Shown: in pieces, positions 7,667 to 16,208 of the stretch | How the letters are laid out: every line of letters starts with the position of its first letter | Position numbering within the stretch: the stretch's first letter is position 1 | Source of the DNA: Paenibacillus xylanexedens | GTDB taxonomy: Bacteria > Bacillota > Bacilli > Paenibacillales > Paenibacillaceae | Direction: 5' to 3' | Length of the DNA: 64,000 bases | Assembly: GCF_017874615.1 (NCBI RefSeq) | Contig: NZ_JAGIKV010000013.1 | Span: 62,001 to 126,000 of the forward strand | The notes under the pieces: model-generated | Told to the model about the DNA's origin: nothing | The model's database searches: none | The model's input: only the letters and a program-made list of their open reading frames with translations | Translations under genes and position numbers: made by a program

Positions 7667-9180
7667 GATTGCACCTCTTGTCCACCGCTTGCATAGTATA
7701 GCAGCTGTTCTTGGTTAGTCTCGCCTCGTTTGAACTCTTTTACAATAACACCTTCACACATGACAGCGATTCGGTCACCAATTCCCATGCCTTCATCCAG
7801 TTCACAAGTGAAATAGATTACACCCTTGCCCGCCAAAGCCAGTTCATTGATAATGCGGAAAATGTCACTTTTCGCCCCAATATCTACGCCTTTGGTTGGC
7901 TCATCAAATATAAATACATCCGCATCCGCATTAAGCCATTTACCAATGGCTACCTTCTGCTGATTACCACCGCTTAGATATTTCACTTCCTGTTTCACGG
8001 ACGATGTTTTAATTCCAAGCTGTTTCACCAATGACTCTGCATTCAGACGTTCCCGCTTGCGGCTTACGAAACCTAATGTACTAAGACGGCTTAACAAAGG
8101 CAGACTTAAATTCCGTTCCACGTTCTCCTGAATCAGGATTCCTTGTTTACGTCGCTCCTCCGGTACAGAAACAATCCCCAGAGCCGCCGCATCCGCGGGC
8201 TGAGACAGGCGGAGGTTACGGTCGTTAAGCCGGATCTCTCCTCCCTCCAGCCGATCTGCACCAATCAGCAAACGAGAGCTTTCCGTTTTACCCGCACCTA
8301 CCAGACCCACCACAGCGAGGACTTCACCTCGGCTTACAGAGAGGTTAACACCTTTAACCTTCACTCCACGACGAAGCCCACGCGCCTCCAACAGCAGTTC
8401 TCCCACGGGCGCTTCCGTCTTTGGAAATTCTTCTTCAAATGGTTTGCCTAACATCTGAGTAACCAAATCATTGATCGTCAGACCCTTTGCTTCACCGGTA
8501 AATACATGTTGTCCATCTCTCATAACCGTAACGCGATCACAGTGACCCGTCACTTCCGCAAGACGATGGGTAATGAAAATGCAGGCTACGCCCCGCTCCT
8601 TCAGCAGATGTACAATACGGAAAAATGCATCCGTTTCTTCCTGACTCAGCGGTGCAGTAGGCTCGTCAAAAATGATGACCTTGGCATCCTGAATCAAAAT
8701 CCGTGCCAGCAAAATCATCTGTTTTTCCGCAAGTGTCAGATCGGCCACTTTTTGGTGAACGGATATGTCCGCCCCTAATTGCTTCAATGCCTCAACCGCG
8801 CGCTGTTGCAGCTTCCGTGGACTTTTCCACCAACCTCCAGCAGATGAAGCCAACTGATCCAACATAATGTTCTCCGCAGCCGTCAGCTGTGGCACCAGTG
8901 CCGCGTCAACTTCCTGATAGACACAGTGAATCCCACTTGCCTTCGCGTCTCCCGGAGAACTCAAATGAAGCGCTTGTCCACTTAACTGAATCGTTCCCTG
9001 ATCCAATGGATAGGCACCGGACAAAATTTTCATTAACGTGCTTTTACCGGCACCATTGGCACCCAGCAGCGCATGAATCTCCCCACCTTTTACAGAGAAA
9101 TCCACATCCTTCAGTGCAGGAATACCTGAAAACTGCTTGTGGATATGTTCCATTTGAAGCAGTATCGGTGCAGTGCTCAT
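7663..9180 (-). CDS. Ribose-type sugar ABC transporter ATP-binding protein
   Basis: Double ATPase of a CUT2 importer (RbsA/MglA type), about 505 residues. The N-terminal domain has Walker A GANGAGKST. The second domain has a variant Walker A (GLVGAGKTES), the signature LSGGNQQK and Walker B VFIFDEPTKG. The ATG at 9180 is placed behind GGAGG; five codons upstream remain open but would start inside the ribosome site. Gene order binding protein, ATPase, permease makes a complete importer except for a sugar kinase, which is not in the window. Confidence 0.93.
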   Translation of the reverse strand: MSTAPILLQMEHIHKQFSGIPALKDVDFSVKGGEIHALLGANGAGKSTLMKILSGAYPLDQGTIQLSGQALHLSSPGDAKASGIHCVYQEVDAALVPQLTAAENIMLDQLASSAGGWWKSPRKLQQRAVEALKQLGADISVHQKVADLTLAEKQMILLARILIQDAKVIIFDEPTAPLSQEETDAFFRIVHLLKERGVACIFITHRLAEVTGHCDRVTVMRDGQHVFTGEAKGLTINDLVTQMLGKPFEEEFPKTEAPVGELLLEARGLRRGVKVKGVNLSVSRGEVLAVVGLVGAGKTESSRLLIGADRLEGGEIRLNDRNLRLSQPADAAALGIVSVPEERRKQGILIQENVERNLSLPLLSRLSTLGFVSRKRERLNAESLVKQLGIKTSSVKQEVKYLSGGNQQKVAIGKWLNADADVFIFDEPTKGVDIGAKSDIFRIINELALAGKGVIYFTCELDEGMGIGDRIAVMCEGVIVKEFKRGETNQEQLLYYASGGQEVQS

Positions 9181-9254
9181 GATGTTAACCTCCAATCGTT
9201 CCCATACGGGAGTATCCCATTTCTCATCCAGACTCGCACATCTTCATTATGGTG

Positions 9255-9280
9255 GAAAAAGCGCGCCTTGCGGCGCGCTT
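9255..9280 (-). terminator. Terminator-like hairpin inside the sugar ABC operon
   Basis: GCGCGCC (9261-9267) and GGCGCGC (9272-9278) form a strong stem with a 4-nt loop, followed on the minus strand by TTTTTCC. It lies between the binding-protein gene and the ATPase gene. A partial terminator here would give more binding protein than membrane components, a common arrangement in importers. Confidence 0.75.
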
Positions 9281-9292
9281 CCCATACGCTGC

Positions 9293-10390
9293 TTATTTAG
9301 CAGTAATTCCGTATTCGCTCATCCAGTCCTTGATTCCTTGTGTGCTACCACCCCAACCTTCAACGAACTCTGACAACTCCGAAGTGGAGATTTGTTTATC
9401 TGGCAGAGCTTCACGTTGAACATAGACCGGGTTAAGAACAACTGCATCTTCCGTCTCGTCCCCGTTCAGTTTCTGATAAGCATAACGCACTTGGACACGA
9501 CCAATATCCGTTGGATCAACAGCAGCAGAAGCAACCCAAGGATTTTTCGGGTCCTGAATCATTTGCAGGTCCTCGTCACTCATATCGATACCATACACTT
9601 TGATCTCATCACGTCCAGCTTGTTGAATCGCACGTGCTGCACCTTTGGCGAACTCATCCCATGCAGTCCATACAGCTGTAATCTCACCTTTTGGATACTG
9701 CTTGAGAATAGCTTCCATTTTGGCTTGTGTATCCAGCGCCGGATTCTGTGCAGAACCGAATGTAGCTATTTCCTTGATGTCCGGATTTGCTTTCATGAAT
9801 TCACCGTATGCAATCTGACGGCGTTCCATCGGTGCAAAACCAGCTACCCATACTTTGACAATATTGCCTTGTCCATTGATATCTTTTTTCATTTGCTCCA
9901 GTGTCAGTTCAGCCATCTTCTGGTCATCCTGCGACAGGACTGTAGCTCCTGGAACACTGATAGCTGCGTCAAACACGACCACTGGAATATTTTGTTCTAC
10001 TGCCTTCTTCACGCCTGGCTCTAATAGGGAATCCCCGTGATCCGTGAGAATGGCATCGAACTTCTGGTTAATAGCGCTATCAAGCAAGGATACCATCTTT
10101 GCTTTGTCATTATCGGCAACAAACGTTGTCAGTTCTCCACCGAATTTTTCGATTTCTTCTTTTACACCTTGTACATATTGCTGCGAGAAAGTACCTGTAT
10201 TAAACTCCATAATAAGTGCAATCCGTTTGCCGCTTAGAGGGCCTGTAACTGCTTCCGTTTTTGGTGTATCATCTGATGCACCCGAAGCCGGAGTGGCTGC
10301 CGGTTCTTTTTTGATCCCGCAAGCGGACAGCGCCAATGTAAATACTAATAACACACTCAACCATACCCATTTTGTCTCTTTTCTTTTCAT
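9293..10390 (-). CDS. Sugar ABC transporter substrate-binding lipoprotein
   Basis: Extracellular receptor of the importer, of the periplasmic-binding-protein-like type that binds ribose, xylose and similar sugars. The 365-residue precursor has a charged N-terminus, a hydrophobic core and a lipobox LSAC with Cys at about residue 24, so the mature protein should be membrane-anchored. The two-lobed fold is suggested by RIALIMEF, ILTDHGDS, VVVFDAA and KVYGIDMSD segments. First gene of the operon, with its own promoter and a Crp/Fnr-like palindrome upstream. Ligand unknown. Confidence 0.9.
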   Translation of the reverse strand: MKRKETKWVWLSVLLVFTLALSACGIKKEPAATPASGASDDTPKTEAVTGPLSGKRIALIMEFNTGTFSQQYVQGVKEEIEKFGGELTTFVADNDKAKMVSLLDSAINQKFDAILTDHGDSLLEPGVKKAVEQNIPVVVFDAAISVPGATVLSQDDQKMAELTLEQMKKDINGQGNIVKVWVAGFAPMERRQIAYGEFMKANPDIKEIATFGSAQNPALDTQAKMEAILKQYPKGEITAVWTAWDEFAKGAARAIQQAGRDEIKVYGIDMSDEDLQMIQDPKNPWVASAAVDPTDIGRVQVRYAYQKLNGDETEDAVVLNPVYVQREALPDKQISTSELSEFVEGWGGSTQGIKDWMSEYGITAK

Positions 10391-10414
10391 CTCTGTATCC
10401 CCCTATCCACTCTC

Positions 10415-10430
10415 TGTGATCTCGATCACA
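10415..10430. promoter_or_regulatory. Perfect Crp/Fnr-type palindrome upstream of the sugar ABC operon
   Basis: TGTGATCTCGATCACA is a perfect 16-bp palindrome matching TGTGA-N6-TCACA, the established Crp/Fnr half-site arrangement. It lies just downstream of the predicted -10, at roughly +7 to +22 of the transcript and 25 bases before the start codon. That position would suit repression rather than activation. Confidence 0.6.
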
Positions 10431-10443
10431 ATAGTTGAATATT

Positions 10444-10472
10444 AATATAACGGCTAATCCCTAGTATGTAAA
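10444..10472 (-). promoter_or_regulatory. Sigma-A-type promoter of the sugar ABC operon
   Basis: TTTACA at 10467-10472 and TATATT at 10444-10449 with 17 bases between. The start point would fall near 10437, ahead of the palindrome. Confidence 0.65.
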
Positions 10473-10563
10473 TGGGTTTTAGCAATTTAAAGCTAAAACT
10501 CGCTAAGTTTTTTCGAAAGTACTATTCTTCCTATCCATTTCATCCAAAATAAAGAAATCACGT

Positions 10564-10601
10564 AAAAAAGACCGCGAGGGGATGCCCCCTTACGGTCTTT
10601 T
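10564..10601 (-). terminator. Intrinsic terminator after spoIVA
   Basis: AAGACCG at 10568-10574 pairs with CGGTCTT at 10593-10599, extended inwards by GGGG/CCCC, with a T-run on the minus strand. It lies within 10 bases of the spoIVA stop. Confidence 0.85.
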
Positions 10602-10607
10602 GATGTC

Positions 10608-12086
10608 TTACAGAATGATGGCGATCAAGCCGCCCGAACCTTCGTTAATGATTCTTCCCAGCGTCTCTTGCAATTTGTATCTTGCATTATCCGGCATCAT
10701 GGCAATCTTGCCCTGGATACCTTCTCGTACGATGGAGTGCAGTGAACGACCAAACATGTCTGAATCCCATACCTTGATCGGGTCGTTCTCGAAGTCCTGC
10801 ATCAGGTATCTCACCAGTTCCTCACTTTGTTTCTCCGTACCGATGATTGGAGCGAACTCCGATTCCACATCAACCCGGATCATGTGAATGGACGGTGCTG
10901 TTGCTTTCAGACGTACGCCAAATTTGGTGCCCTGACGAATGAGCTCAGGTTCATCCAGAGCCATCTCGGCAAGAGATGGAGCAGCAATGCCGTATCCGGT
11001 CGTTTTGACCATCTCCAGCGCTTCTGCGAAGCGGTCATATTCTCTCTTCGCATGCGAGAATTCCTGCATCAATTGCAGCAGATGATCCTTACCGCGAATC
11101 TCGATGCCAACCACTTCCACGAGAATCTGATCATACAGTTCATCCGGCGCGTACAGGTCAATTTCGGCTACACCCTGCCCCATATTCATGCCACTCAGGC
11201 CTGCGCGATCAATGAATTCATATTCCATGAACTGAGCCACAACCCGATCCACATCGCGAAGTCTGCGAATATCCTTAACGGTATCCCGTACAGAATTCTC
11301 GTAGTTGCTGCGCAGCCAGTGAGTCTCGTTGAGTACCATAACCCAGCTCGGCAAGTTCACATTCACTTCATGTACCGGGAACTCATACAGCACTTCACGA
11401 AGCACACCCGTCACATCATCTTCCGTCATCGTAGCTGCACTGAGTGTCATCACCGGAATGTCATATTTGGCTGCAAGTTCACTCCGCAATTGCAGAGCTT
11501 CTTCACTGCGAGGGCGAGTGGAGTTAATGACCAGGACGAATGGTTTTCCCACTTCTTTCAGTTCCGCAATAACCCGTTCTTCGGATTCCACATAGGAACT
11601 GCGGGCAATCTCTGCAATTGTACCGTCAGTTGTGACCACAACACCCAGTGTGGAGTGCTCCTGAATGACTTTACGAGTACCAATCTCGGCAGCTTCCTGG
11701 AACGGAATCGGCTCCTCGAACCAAGGCGTGGAGATCATGCGTGGACCATTCTCATCCTCGTATCCCTTGGCTCCTTCCACCGCGTAACCTACACAATCCA
11801 CAAGGCGCACATTGACATCGAGTCCTTCTGCCACCTTAATCTGGACTGCGTTATTCGGTACAAATTTTGGCTCGGTTGTCATGATAGTTTTGCCTGCTGC
11901 ACTTTGTGGAAGTTCATCCACTGCACGGGCACGATCAGCCTCGCTTGCGATGTTAGGCAATACGATCGTTTCCATGAATCGTTTAATAAATGTTGATTTT
12001 CCCGTCCGGACTGCGCCGACAACCCCGAGATAAATATCCCCTCCGGTCCGCTCAGCTATGTCCTTAAAAATGTCCACTTTCTCCAA
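10608..12086 (-). CDS. spoIVA: Stage IV sporulation protein A, spore coat basement ATPase
   Basis: Cytoskeletal ATPase that polymerises on the forespore surface and anchors the spore coat, made in the mother cell. The 492-residue protein has the B. subtilis length and the P-loop GAVRTGKST at about residues 24-32. The start is a TTG six bases after GGGAGGGG. It has its own terminator and a predicted sigma-E promoter about 190 bases upstream, in keeping with mother-cell expression. It lies near hup as in B. subtilis. Confidence 0.97.
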   Translation of the reverse strand: MEKVDIFKDIAERTGGDIYLGVVGAVRTGKSTFIKRFMETIVLPNIASEADRARAVDELPQSAAGKTIMTTEPKFVPNNAVQIKVAEGLDVNVRLVDCVGYAVEGAKGYEDENGPRMISTPWFEEPIPFQEAAEIGTRKVIQEHSTLGVVVTTDGTIAEIARSSYVESEERVIAELKEVGKPFVLVINSTRPRSEEALQLRSELAAKYDIPVMTLSAATMTEDDVTGVLREVLYEFPVHEVNVNLPSWVMVLNETHWLRSNYENSVRDTVKDIRRLRDVDRVVAQFMEYEFIDRAGLSGMNMGQGVAEIDLYAPDELYDQILVEVVGIEIRGKDHLLQLMQEFSHAKREYDRFAEALEMVKTTGYGIAAPSLAEMALDEPELIRQGTKFGVRLKATAPSIHMIRVDVESEFAPIIGTEKQSEELVRYLMQDFENDPIKVWDSDMFGRSLHSIVREGIQGKIAMMPDNARYKLQETLGRIINEGSGGLIAIIL

Positions 12087-12275
12087 TGAAATCCCCTCCC
12101 TAAATTACTCCGAAGGAAAAATGCTAAAGAGCATCCGCTTCGTTTTTTCAATCAGAAGACTGAAATCCCTGCAACGGTAGAGCCGCCTTTGTGAGTGCCC
12201 GGAAGTCGTCCGCCGCCGAACGTTGCATTCTGATGAAACCGGCGAGAGCGGCGTTAACTCGTACATGCAATTGGA
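12087..12275 (-). other. Long, structured 5' leader of spoIVA
   Basis: This stretch lies between the predicted sigma-E start point and the spoIVA start codon. On the minus strand ATCAGAA and TTCTGAT bracket a second pair of arms, TGCAACG and CGTTGCA, with a GC-rich interior. Further on, near 12121-12136, ATGCT and AGCAT form a small hairpin followed by TTTTCC. This is more structure than an ordinary leader, but no known riboswitch class is recognised. Confidence 0.4.
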
Positions 12276-12283
12276 CTAGTATC

Positions 12284-12313
12284 ATCTTATGTATCCGTAT
12301 GCGGCAATATGAC
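12284..12313 (-). promoter_or_regulatory. Predicted sigma-E promoter of spoIVA
   Basis: GTCATATT at 12306-12313 and CATAAGAT at 12284-12291 are separated by 14 bases. This fits the sigma-E pattern (ATATT-like -35, CATACAAT-like -10). B. subtilis spoIVA is known to be sigma-E dependent. The -10 is identical to that predicted for dacB at 46037. Confidence 0.6.
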
Positions 12314-12446
12314 GCGTATTTTTGTTTTTTTATCTTAAGGTGATGACATTAGGAGAATCCCCCGATCTCGGACTGCGCGTCTTTATTTCAATCTACTTTA
12401 TGTGATCCGCGAAGCTTTTATGACGGTTATTGCTCATACTGACAAA
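12314..12446. other. Gap upstream of the spoIVA promoter with no gene seen
   Basis: AT-rich sequence between the spoIVA promoter and the terminator of the next gene. No coding frame, promoter or repeat could be supported. Confidence 0.4.
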
Positions 12447-12486
12447 AGAAAAAAGAGATATCCCTTATTTGGAATATCTCTTTTTG
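12447..12486 (-). terminator. Intrinsic terminator after the YphF-like lipoprotein gene
   Basis: A stem of about 14 bp (AAAAAGAGATAT arms at 12450-12464 and 12471-12485) with a 6-nt loop and T-runs on both strands. It could work in both directions. Confidence 0.85.
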
Positions 12487-12540
12487 AACCATTAGAGCCA
12501 TGGTGGTCATACAGCTAAATCATTTGAATGGCAACCATGC

Positions 12541-13320
12541 TTATTTTATGGGCTGGGCAACCGGCGCATTATTTTTCCAAGCGTAGAAAACGGATTTTAC
12601 AGGTACGAAGTAGGAGTGTTCCACCAGCAAATCCCGAACATCTTCAGTCTCTGCTGGAGACACGTCAGACTTTTCCACTGCCTGCATGATGTCAAAAGCA
12701 TAATCTACATAGACCTTGCCTTCGTCATCCATCATAAACGGTAAGACCTGACCTGAATATACACTATTCAGCGTAATGGAAGGAGTACCTGCCTGAGCAG
12801 CCTGCTCCATATCCACAGCATATAACCCCGGATACAGTTCTTCCCCGCTTGGTAGCTTATTGTTATGTACGGACTTATATTGATTAACCATTCGCTGTAC
12901 ATCATTTACTTTCTGTACGGTCAGAAGATCCATCACTTTAATGGTCGGATTCACTTCTTCGTCCTGAATAAGGAAGTAAGCGCTCCCACCACTTTCAAAA
13001 GCAGTCCCCGGTATTTCATCCAGATACCCCAGTTGTTTCAACTTGGGCAGATCCACTCTGAACTTTTCATATTTTGGCGTATCCATATTTGCATTGATGA
13101 TTGGCAAAATCCCCTCATCTTGCTGGAATGCCTCGACCGCACTCTGGATACGGCTCACGCTTTCCCGATAGGCTATCTTAGGGTCCGAATTGCTCTGGGA
13201 TGGATACATACAACCACTTGCTGTAAAAGCAAACAACAGGAATAACAGCAGACCGCCCGTTTGATGTTTCAGACGCTGCCGTCTGCTTCCTTCCACACAT
13301 TTTGGCTTGTTCCTAATCAT
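12541..13320 (-). CDS. YphF-like lipoprotein of unknown function
   Basis: A 259-residue protein with a basic N-terminus, a hydrophobic stretch and a lipobox ending ASGC, so probably a surface lipoprotein. The ATG at 13320 follows AGGAGG by 6 nt; the open frame begins 8 codons earlier without a site. No enzymatic motif is seen. Its place between spoIVA and a DUF2768-type gene matches B. subtilis yphF, a lipoprotein of unknown role. That link is from gene order only. Confidence 0.7.
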   Translation of the reverse strand: MIRNKPKCVEGSRRQRLKHQTGGLLLFLLFAFTASGCMYPSQSNSDPKIAYRESVSRIQSAVEAFQQDEGILPIINANMDTPKYEKFRVDLPKLKQLGYLDEIPGTAFESGGSAYFLIQDEEVNPTIKVMDLLTVQKVNDVQRMVNQYKSVHNNKLPSGEELYPGLYAVDMEQAAQAGTPSITLNSVYSGQVLPFMMDDEGKVYVDYAFDIMQAVEKSDVSPAETEDVRDLLVEHSYFVPVKSVFYAWKNNAPVAQPIK

Positions 13321-13366
13321 TCGTGTCCTCCTTGAATAACTCATTAGAGAATCAATGTCATAACGC

Positions 13367-13720
13367 TCAGAACCAGTCGTCTTCCTGTTGTTGACGTTCC
13401 AGTTGTTTCCGAATGGCTGCCTTCAGCGGGTCCTCTGGAACATGAACCGATAGAGATCCACACACCTTGGCCTGACAGGACAGTCGTGTACCTGCTTCCA
13501 ACAGTGAACCCAGCTTGCGCTTTTCTGCATCTGTTGGTGGATACAGTTCCGCCCGATGTTCTTCATCCACATTCACTTTGCACATCAGGCAAGCCGCTTT
13601 GCCATCACATCGGGTCGTAATCTTGACTCCAGCACGTCGTGCTGCATGCAAAAGTGTTGCTCCTGGTTTGAGCGCTATTGATTTGTTCATAGGTAAAAAA
13701 GTAACTTTATAGTCCATCAT
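13367..13720 (-). CDS. 2Fe-2S ferredoxin
   Basis: Plant-type ferredoxin domain for one-electron transfer. The 117-residue protein carries CDGKAACLMC followed by a fourth Cys in LSCQAK. This is the CX5CX2C...C pattern of [2Fe-2S] ferredoxins. A charged, glutamine-rich tail follows. The first two codons are both ATG (13720, 13717), and the GGGAGG site is compatible with either. Its redox partner is not evident in the neighbourhood. Confidence 0.88.
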   Translation of the reverse strand: MMDYKVTFLPMNKSIALKPGATLLHAARRAGVKITTRCDGKAACLMCKVNVDEEHRAELYPPTDAEKRKLGSLLEAGTRLSCQAKVCGSLSVHVPEDPLKAAIRKQLERQQQEDDWF

Positions 13721-13734
13721 TTTCCTCCCTCAAC

Positions 13735-14352
13735 CTACTGGGGCCATGTAAAGCCAACAAGCTCTTCCACTTCGGCTCTGAAGCGGCTTGTCCATACATT
13801 CTGTTGACTTAAAAGCATCATTATAGGTTGATGTGCATCTGGCTGCTCGCGCATCTGTTTAGCAATGGGGACATAACGATCTTCACGACCTCGCAGCAGA
13901 TTAAACAACAGCTCATGCGCAAGCGGCATCAGTCGCAGGCTATATGAACCCACTTGTGCTACTGGTGCATACGGAGCAAGTACATGTTCAATCTCGATAC
14001 GGTACCAACTTTTGCGAGCCCATATTTCGAAACCACCCACCAGTTCCAGCGCACAATCACCCACCTGATAGTGGCTCAGCAGAGAAGCATACGGTCCTGT
14101 CTTGTCCACTGTAGGCTCGTCAAGCATTTCCCCCGGAGCGCTACGGTGAAGTTCTTTGGCAGCAGCAACATCCGCATAGATATCAATATCTCTCGGAGCC
14201 TGTTGCAACTCCACCCCTTGAAGCAGCAACCCACAACTTCCTCCAAGTAACCATGTCTGTGGCTGTGTGTTCCAGGCTTTGGCCGTTTCCAGCAAAGCCG
14301 CGTGTAATTCCGGATAACGCTCTGTCCGACCCTCCGTATCATGCGGCCCCAT
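13735..14352 (-). CDS. Nucleotidyltransferase-fold protein
   Basis: A 205-residue protein with LLGGSCGLLLQG at about residues 35-46 followed by PRDIDIYAD. This GGS...DxD arrangement is typical of the nucleotidyltransferase superfamily, including antibiotic adenylyltransferases and MNT or AbiEii-type proteins. The two aspartates could bind metal. Substrate and role are unknown. It lies immediately upstream of the ferredoxin gene with 14 bases between, in the direction of transcription, so the two are probably co-transcribed. Confidence 0.65.
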   Translation of the reverse strand: MGPHDTEGRTERYPELHAALLETAKAWNTQPQTWLLGGSCGLLLQGVELQQAPRDIDIYADVAAAKELHRSAPGEMLDEPTVDKTGPYASLLSHYQVGDCALELVGGFEIWARKSWYRIEIEHVLAPYAPVAQVGSYSLRLMPLAHELLFNLLRGREDRYVPIAKQMREQPDAHQPIMMLLSQQNVWTSRFRAEVEELVGFTWPQ

Positions 14353-14435
14353 AGGCTCACACTCCCCTCATCCGTGTTCATTGTGTCAGTTCTTATGATG
14401 TGCTTATGCGGATGTTATCCTTCAGGCATGGGAAA

Positions 14436-14615
14436 TCAGGTCAGAGAAGCGATTCCACCGAAAAAGCCAATCAGCATAATCAAAAATGCAATCAGAGAAA
14501 GAATCCCCCGTACAATACCTTTTGTTTTGGCACGAGCAAACGTAATTAGGAATACAGATAGTCCCATAATGAGGATGGCCACCAATGACAGCCACATCTT
14601 GTCCATTGCGCTCAT
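14436..14615 (-). CDS. DUF2768-type small membrane protein (YphE-like)
   Basis: A 59-residue protein beginning MSAMDKMWLSLVAILIMG with two hydrophobic segments (about residues 7-26 and 36-56) separated by a basic loop RAKTKG. Size, topology and position before the SpoVIF and gpsA genes match the small DUF2768/YphE family of spore-formers. A GGGGAG site precedes the ATG by about 11 nt. Function is unknown; the surrounding genes suggest a sporulation link. Confidence 0.75.
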   Translation of the reverse strand: MSAMDKMWLSLVAILIMGLSVFLITFARAKTKGIVRGILSLIAFLIMLIGFFGGIASLT

Positions 14616-14704
14616 AATCCAGCAGTCTCCCCTTCAGTCCGATATTCATCACTGACACTGTGACAATTGCAACCATTATAACACGAAATTCAGCTCAACT
14701 TTCC

Positions 14705-14757
14705 AAAAAAAAGACAAAAAAGCAAGCCGGCAGAAGCCGACTCGTCTTTTTGTCTTA
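14705..14757 (-). terminator. Intrinsic terminator downstream of the SpoVIF gene
   Basis: On the minus strand AGTCGGC pairs with GCCGGCT around TTCT, with AAGACAAAAAGA and CTTTTTTGTCTT able to extend the stem, then a T-rich run. Confidence 0.75.
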
Positions 14758-14760
14758 CTG

Positions 14761-14786
14761 GATCACCTGCACAAGCAGGTGTGATC
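14761..14786 (-). repeat. Hairpin right after the SpoVIF stop codon
   Basis: GATCACCTGC and GCAGGTGTGATC form a 10-bp stem with a 2-nt bulge and a 4-nt loop. No T-run follows it directly, and the true terminator is the next hairpin downstream. It may protect the 3' end of the transcript. Confidence 0.55.
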
Positions 14787-14788
14787 TA

Positions 14789-15064
14789 TTATTTTTTCAT
14801 CATCATTTTCATTAACGATTCCATACTGCTCGGATTCAATCCGCTTTTCTTGACCGCACTCACAATATCCTTAACCGTATCCTCAGATACCGGAACTTTC
14901 GCCATGGCGGATACTTGTTTGATCAATTGGCGCAACTGAGCTTCATTCTGAATCGTCGTTGGTTTCACCGTGCTTGCCAATTTCTTAACGGCACCTTCTG
15001 TTATCGTTTTACCCGTTTTCTTGTTGATTGCATTCAGTGCATCTTTGGAAATGTTGTTACCCAT
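14789..15064 (-). CDS. spoVIF: Stage VI sporulation protein F family
   Basis: A 91-residue helical protein starting MGNNISKDALNAINKKTGK and ending in a methionine and lysine-rich tail. It resembles the SpoVIF family, in B. subtilis a small protein needed for late coat assembly. The ATG at 15064 is placed behind an AGGAGGGGAG tract; seven further codons upstream are open but overlap that tract. It is followed by two hairpins. Family naming is from recall of the N-terminal motif. Confidence 0.72.
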   Translation of the reverse strand: MGNNISKDALNAINKKTGKTITEGAVKKLASTVKPTTIQNEAQLRQLIKQVSAMAKVPVSEDTVKDIVSAVKKSGLNPSSMESLMKMMMKK

Positions 15065-15167
15065 TCGTCTCCCCTCCTCCGGCAATACTCATGTGTATAG
15101 TATGAGTCTGCTACAGAAAAGGTGAATAAGCTTCTTATTTCACAAGGTACGTTTAGGCTGATTACAA

Positions 15168-16208
15168 TCAGGAATGCCACTGCTCCCAGGTTTCAAGCTT
15201 CATGACTTCCATTTCAGTCTTCGGGTCACGTCCCATCAAGGCTTCAACCGCATCACGCGGCTGTCTCTCCTGGAATAAAACGTGATATAACTGATCCGCA
15301 ATTGGCATTTGTACACCGTATTTTTGGGAGATGAAATAGGCAGCTTGCGTAGTTCGAATGCCCTCTACCACCATGCCCATGGACTTCAGAACATCATCCA
15401 GCTTCTGTCCCTGGCCCAACATGGAACCTGCTCTCCAGTTCCGACTGTGCTGACTTGTAGCCGTTACAACCAGATCCCCGATTCCAGCAAGTCCCGAAAA
15501 CGTTAGCGGATTTGCTCCCATCTCAACACCAATACGTGTGATCTCTGCCAAACCGCGTGTTAGCAAAGCGGCTTTGGCATTATCACCAAATTGAAGACCA
15601 TCCGACATACCTGCACCAAGAGCAATGATATTTTTGAATGCACCTGCAAGCTCAACACCGATCATATCCCGATTCGTGTAAACCCGGAAATAAGCATTCA
15701 TAAACAGAGCTTGGGCAGACTCGGCAGATGCCTTATCCAGTGAAGCTACAACCACTGTCGTTGGACAACGCTTCACCACTTCTTCCGCATGGCTTGGGCC
15801 AGAAAGAACAACCACGCGTCCTTCTTCACATTCAAGCTCTTCTGAAATGACTGTGGACATCCGTTTGAGGCTTTCTGTCTCAAAACCTTTGGTTGCATGA
15901 ATGACTAACATCTCAGGCTTGTAATAAGCCTTAAGCTGGTTCGTAACTGCACGCATGGCTGATGAAGGCGCAACAATTAACACAGCTATAGCGCCTTCCA
16001 CCGCAGCTTCCATATCAGTTGTTGCTTGAATCCGTGTTGATAGCTCCGCATCCGGAAGATAGCGAGTATTGGTGTGCTTGTTATTGATTTCGTTTGCTTG
16101 GTCTTCACCACGTGTCCACATCATCACGTCCAACTGATTGGCGGCAAGTACACTAGCCAGAGCTGTCCCCCAGCTTCCAGCGACCAGAACAGCAACTTTT
16201 TTAGACAA
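15168..16208 (-). CDS. gpsA: NAD(P)-dependent glycerol-3-phosphate dehydrogenase
   Basis: Reduces dihydroxyacetone phosphate to sn-glycerol-3-phosphate for phospholipid synthesis. About 346 residues with the nucleotide-binding AGSWGTALA turn near the N-terminus, VIHATKGFE, the catalytic-lysine segment ELAGAFKNIIALGAG and the SRNWRAG motif. The start is a TTG at 16208, nine bases after GGAGGGGG, and overlaps the plsY stop by 8 bases. The frame is open 31 codons further into plsY, which is a shadow. gpsA and plsY supply successive steps of the same pathway. Confidence 0.96.
   Translation of the reverse strand: MSKKVAVLVAGSWGTALASVLAANQLDVMMWTRGEDQANEINNKHTNTRYLPDAELSTRIQATTDMEAAVEGAIAVLIVAPSSAMRAVTNQLKAYYKPEMLVIHATKGFETESLKRMSTVISEELECEEGRVVVLSGPSHAEEVVKRCPTTVVVASLDKASAESAQALFMNAYFRVYTNRDMIGVELAGAFKNIIALGAGMSDGLQFGDNAKAALLTRGLAEITRIGVEMGANPLTFSGLAGIGDLVVTATSQHSRNWRAGSMLGQGQKLDDVLKSMGMVVEGIRTTQAAYFISQKYGVQMPIADQLYHVLFQERQPRDAVEALMGRDPKTEMEVMKLETWEQWHS

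Noticed and set aside
6680..10390. Naming the sugar importer rbsABC or mgl
   Set aside because: Subunit families are clear, but no kinase, mutarotase or dedicated repressor gene is next to it and the ligand residues cannot be assigned by eye.
10827..11996. A 389-codon plus-strand frame opposite spoIVA
   Set aside because: Shadow of spoIVA, rich in Cys and His, with no supporting signals.
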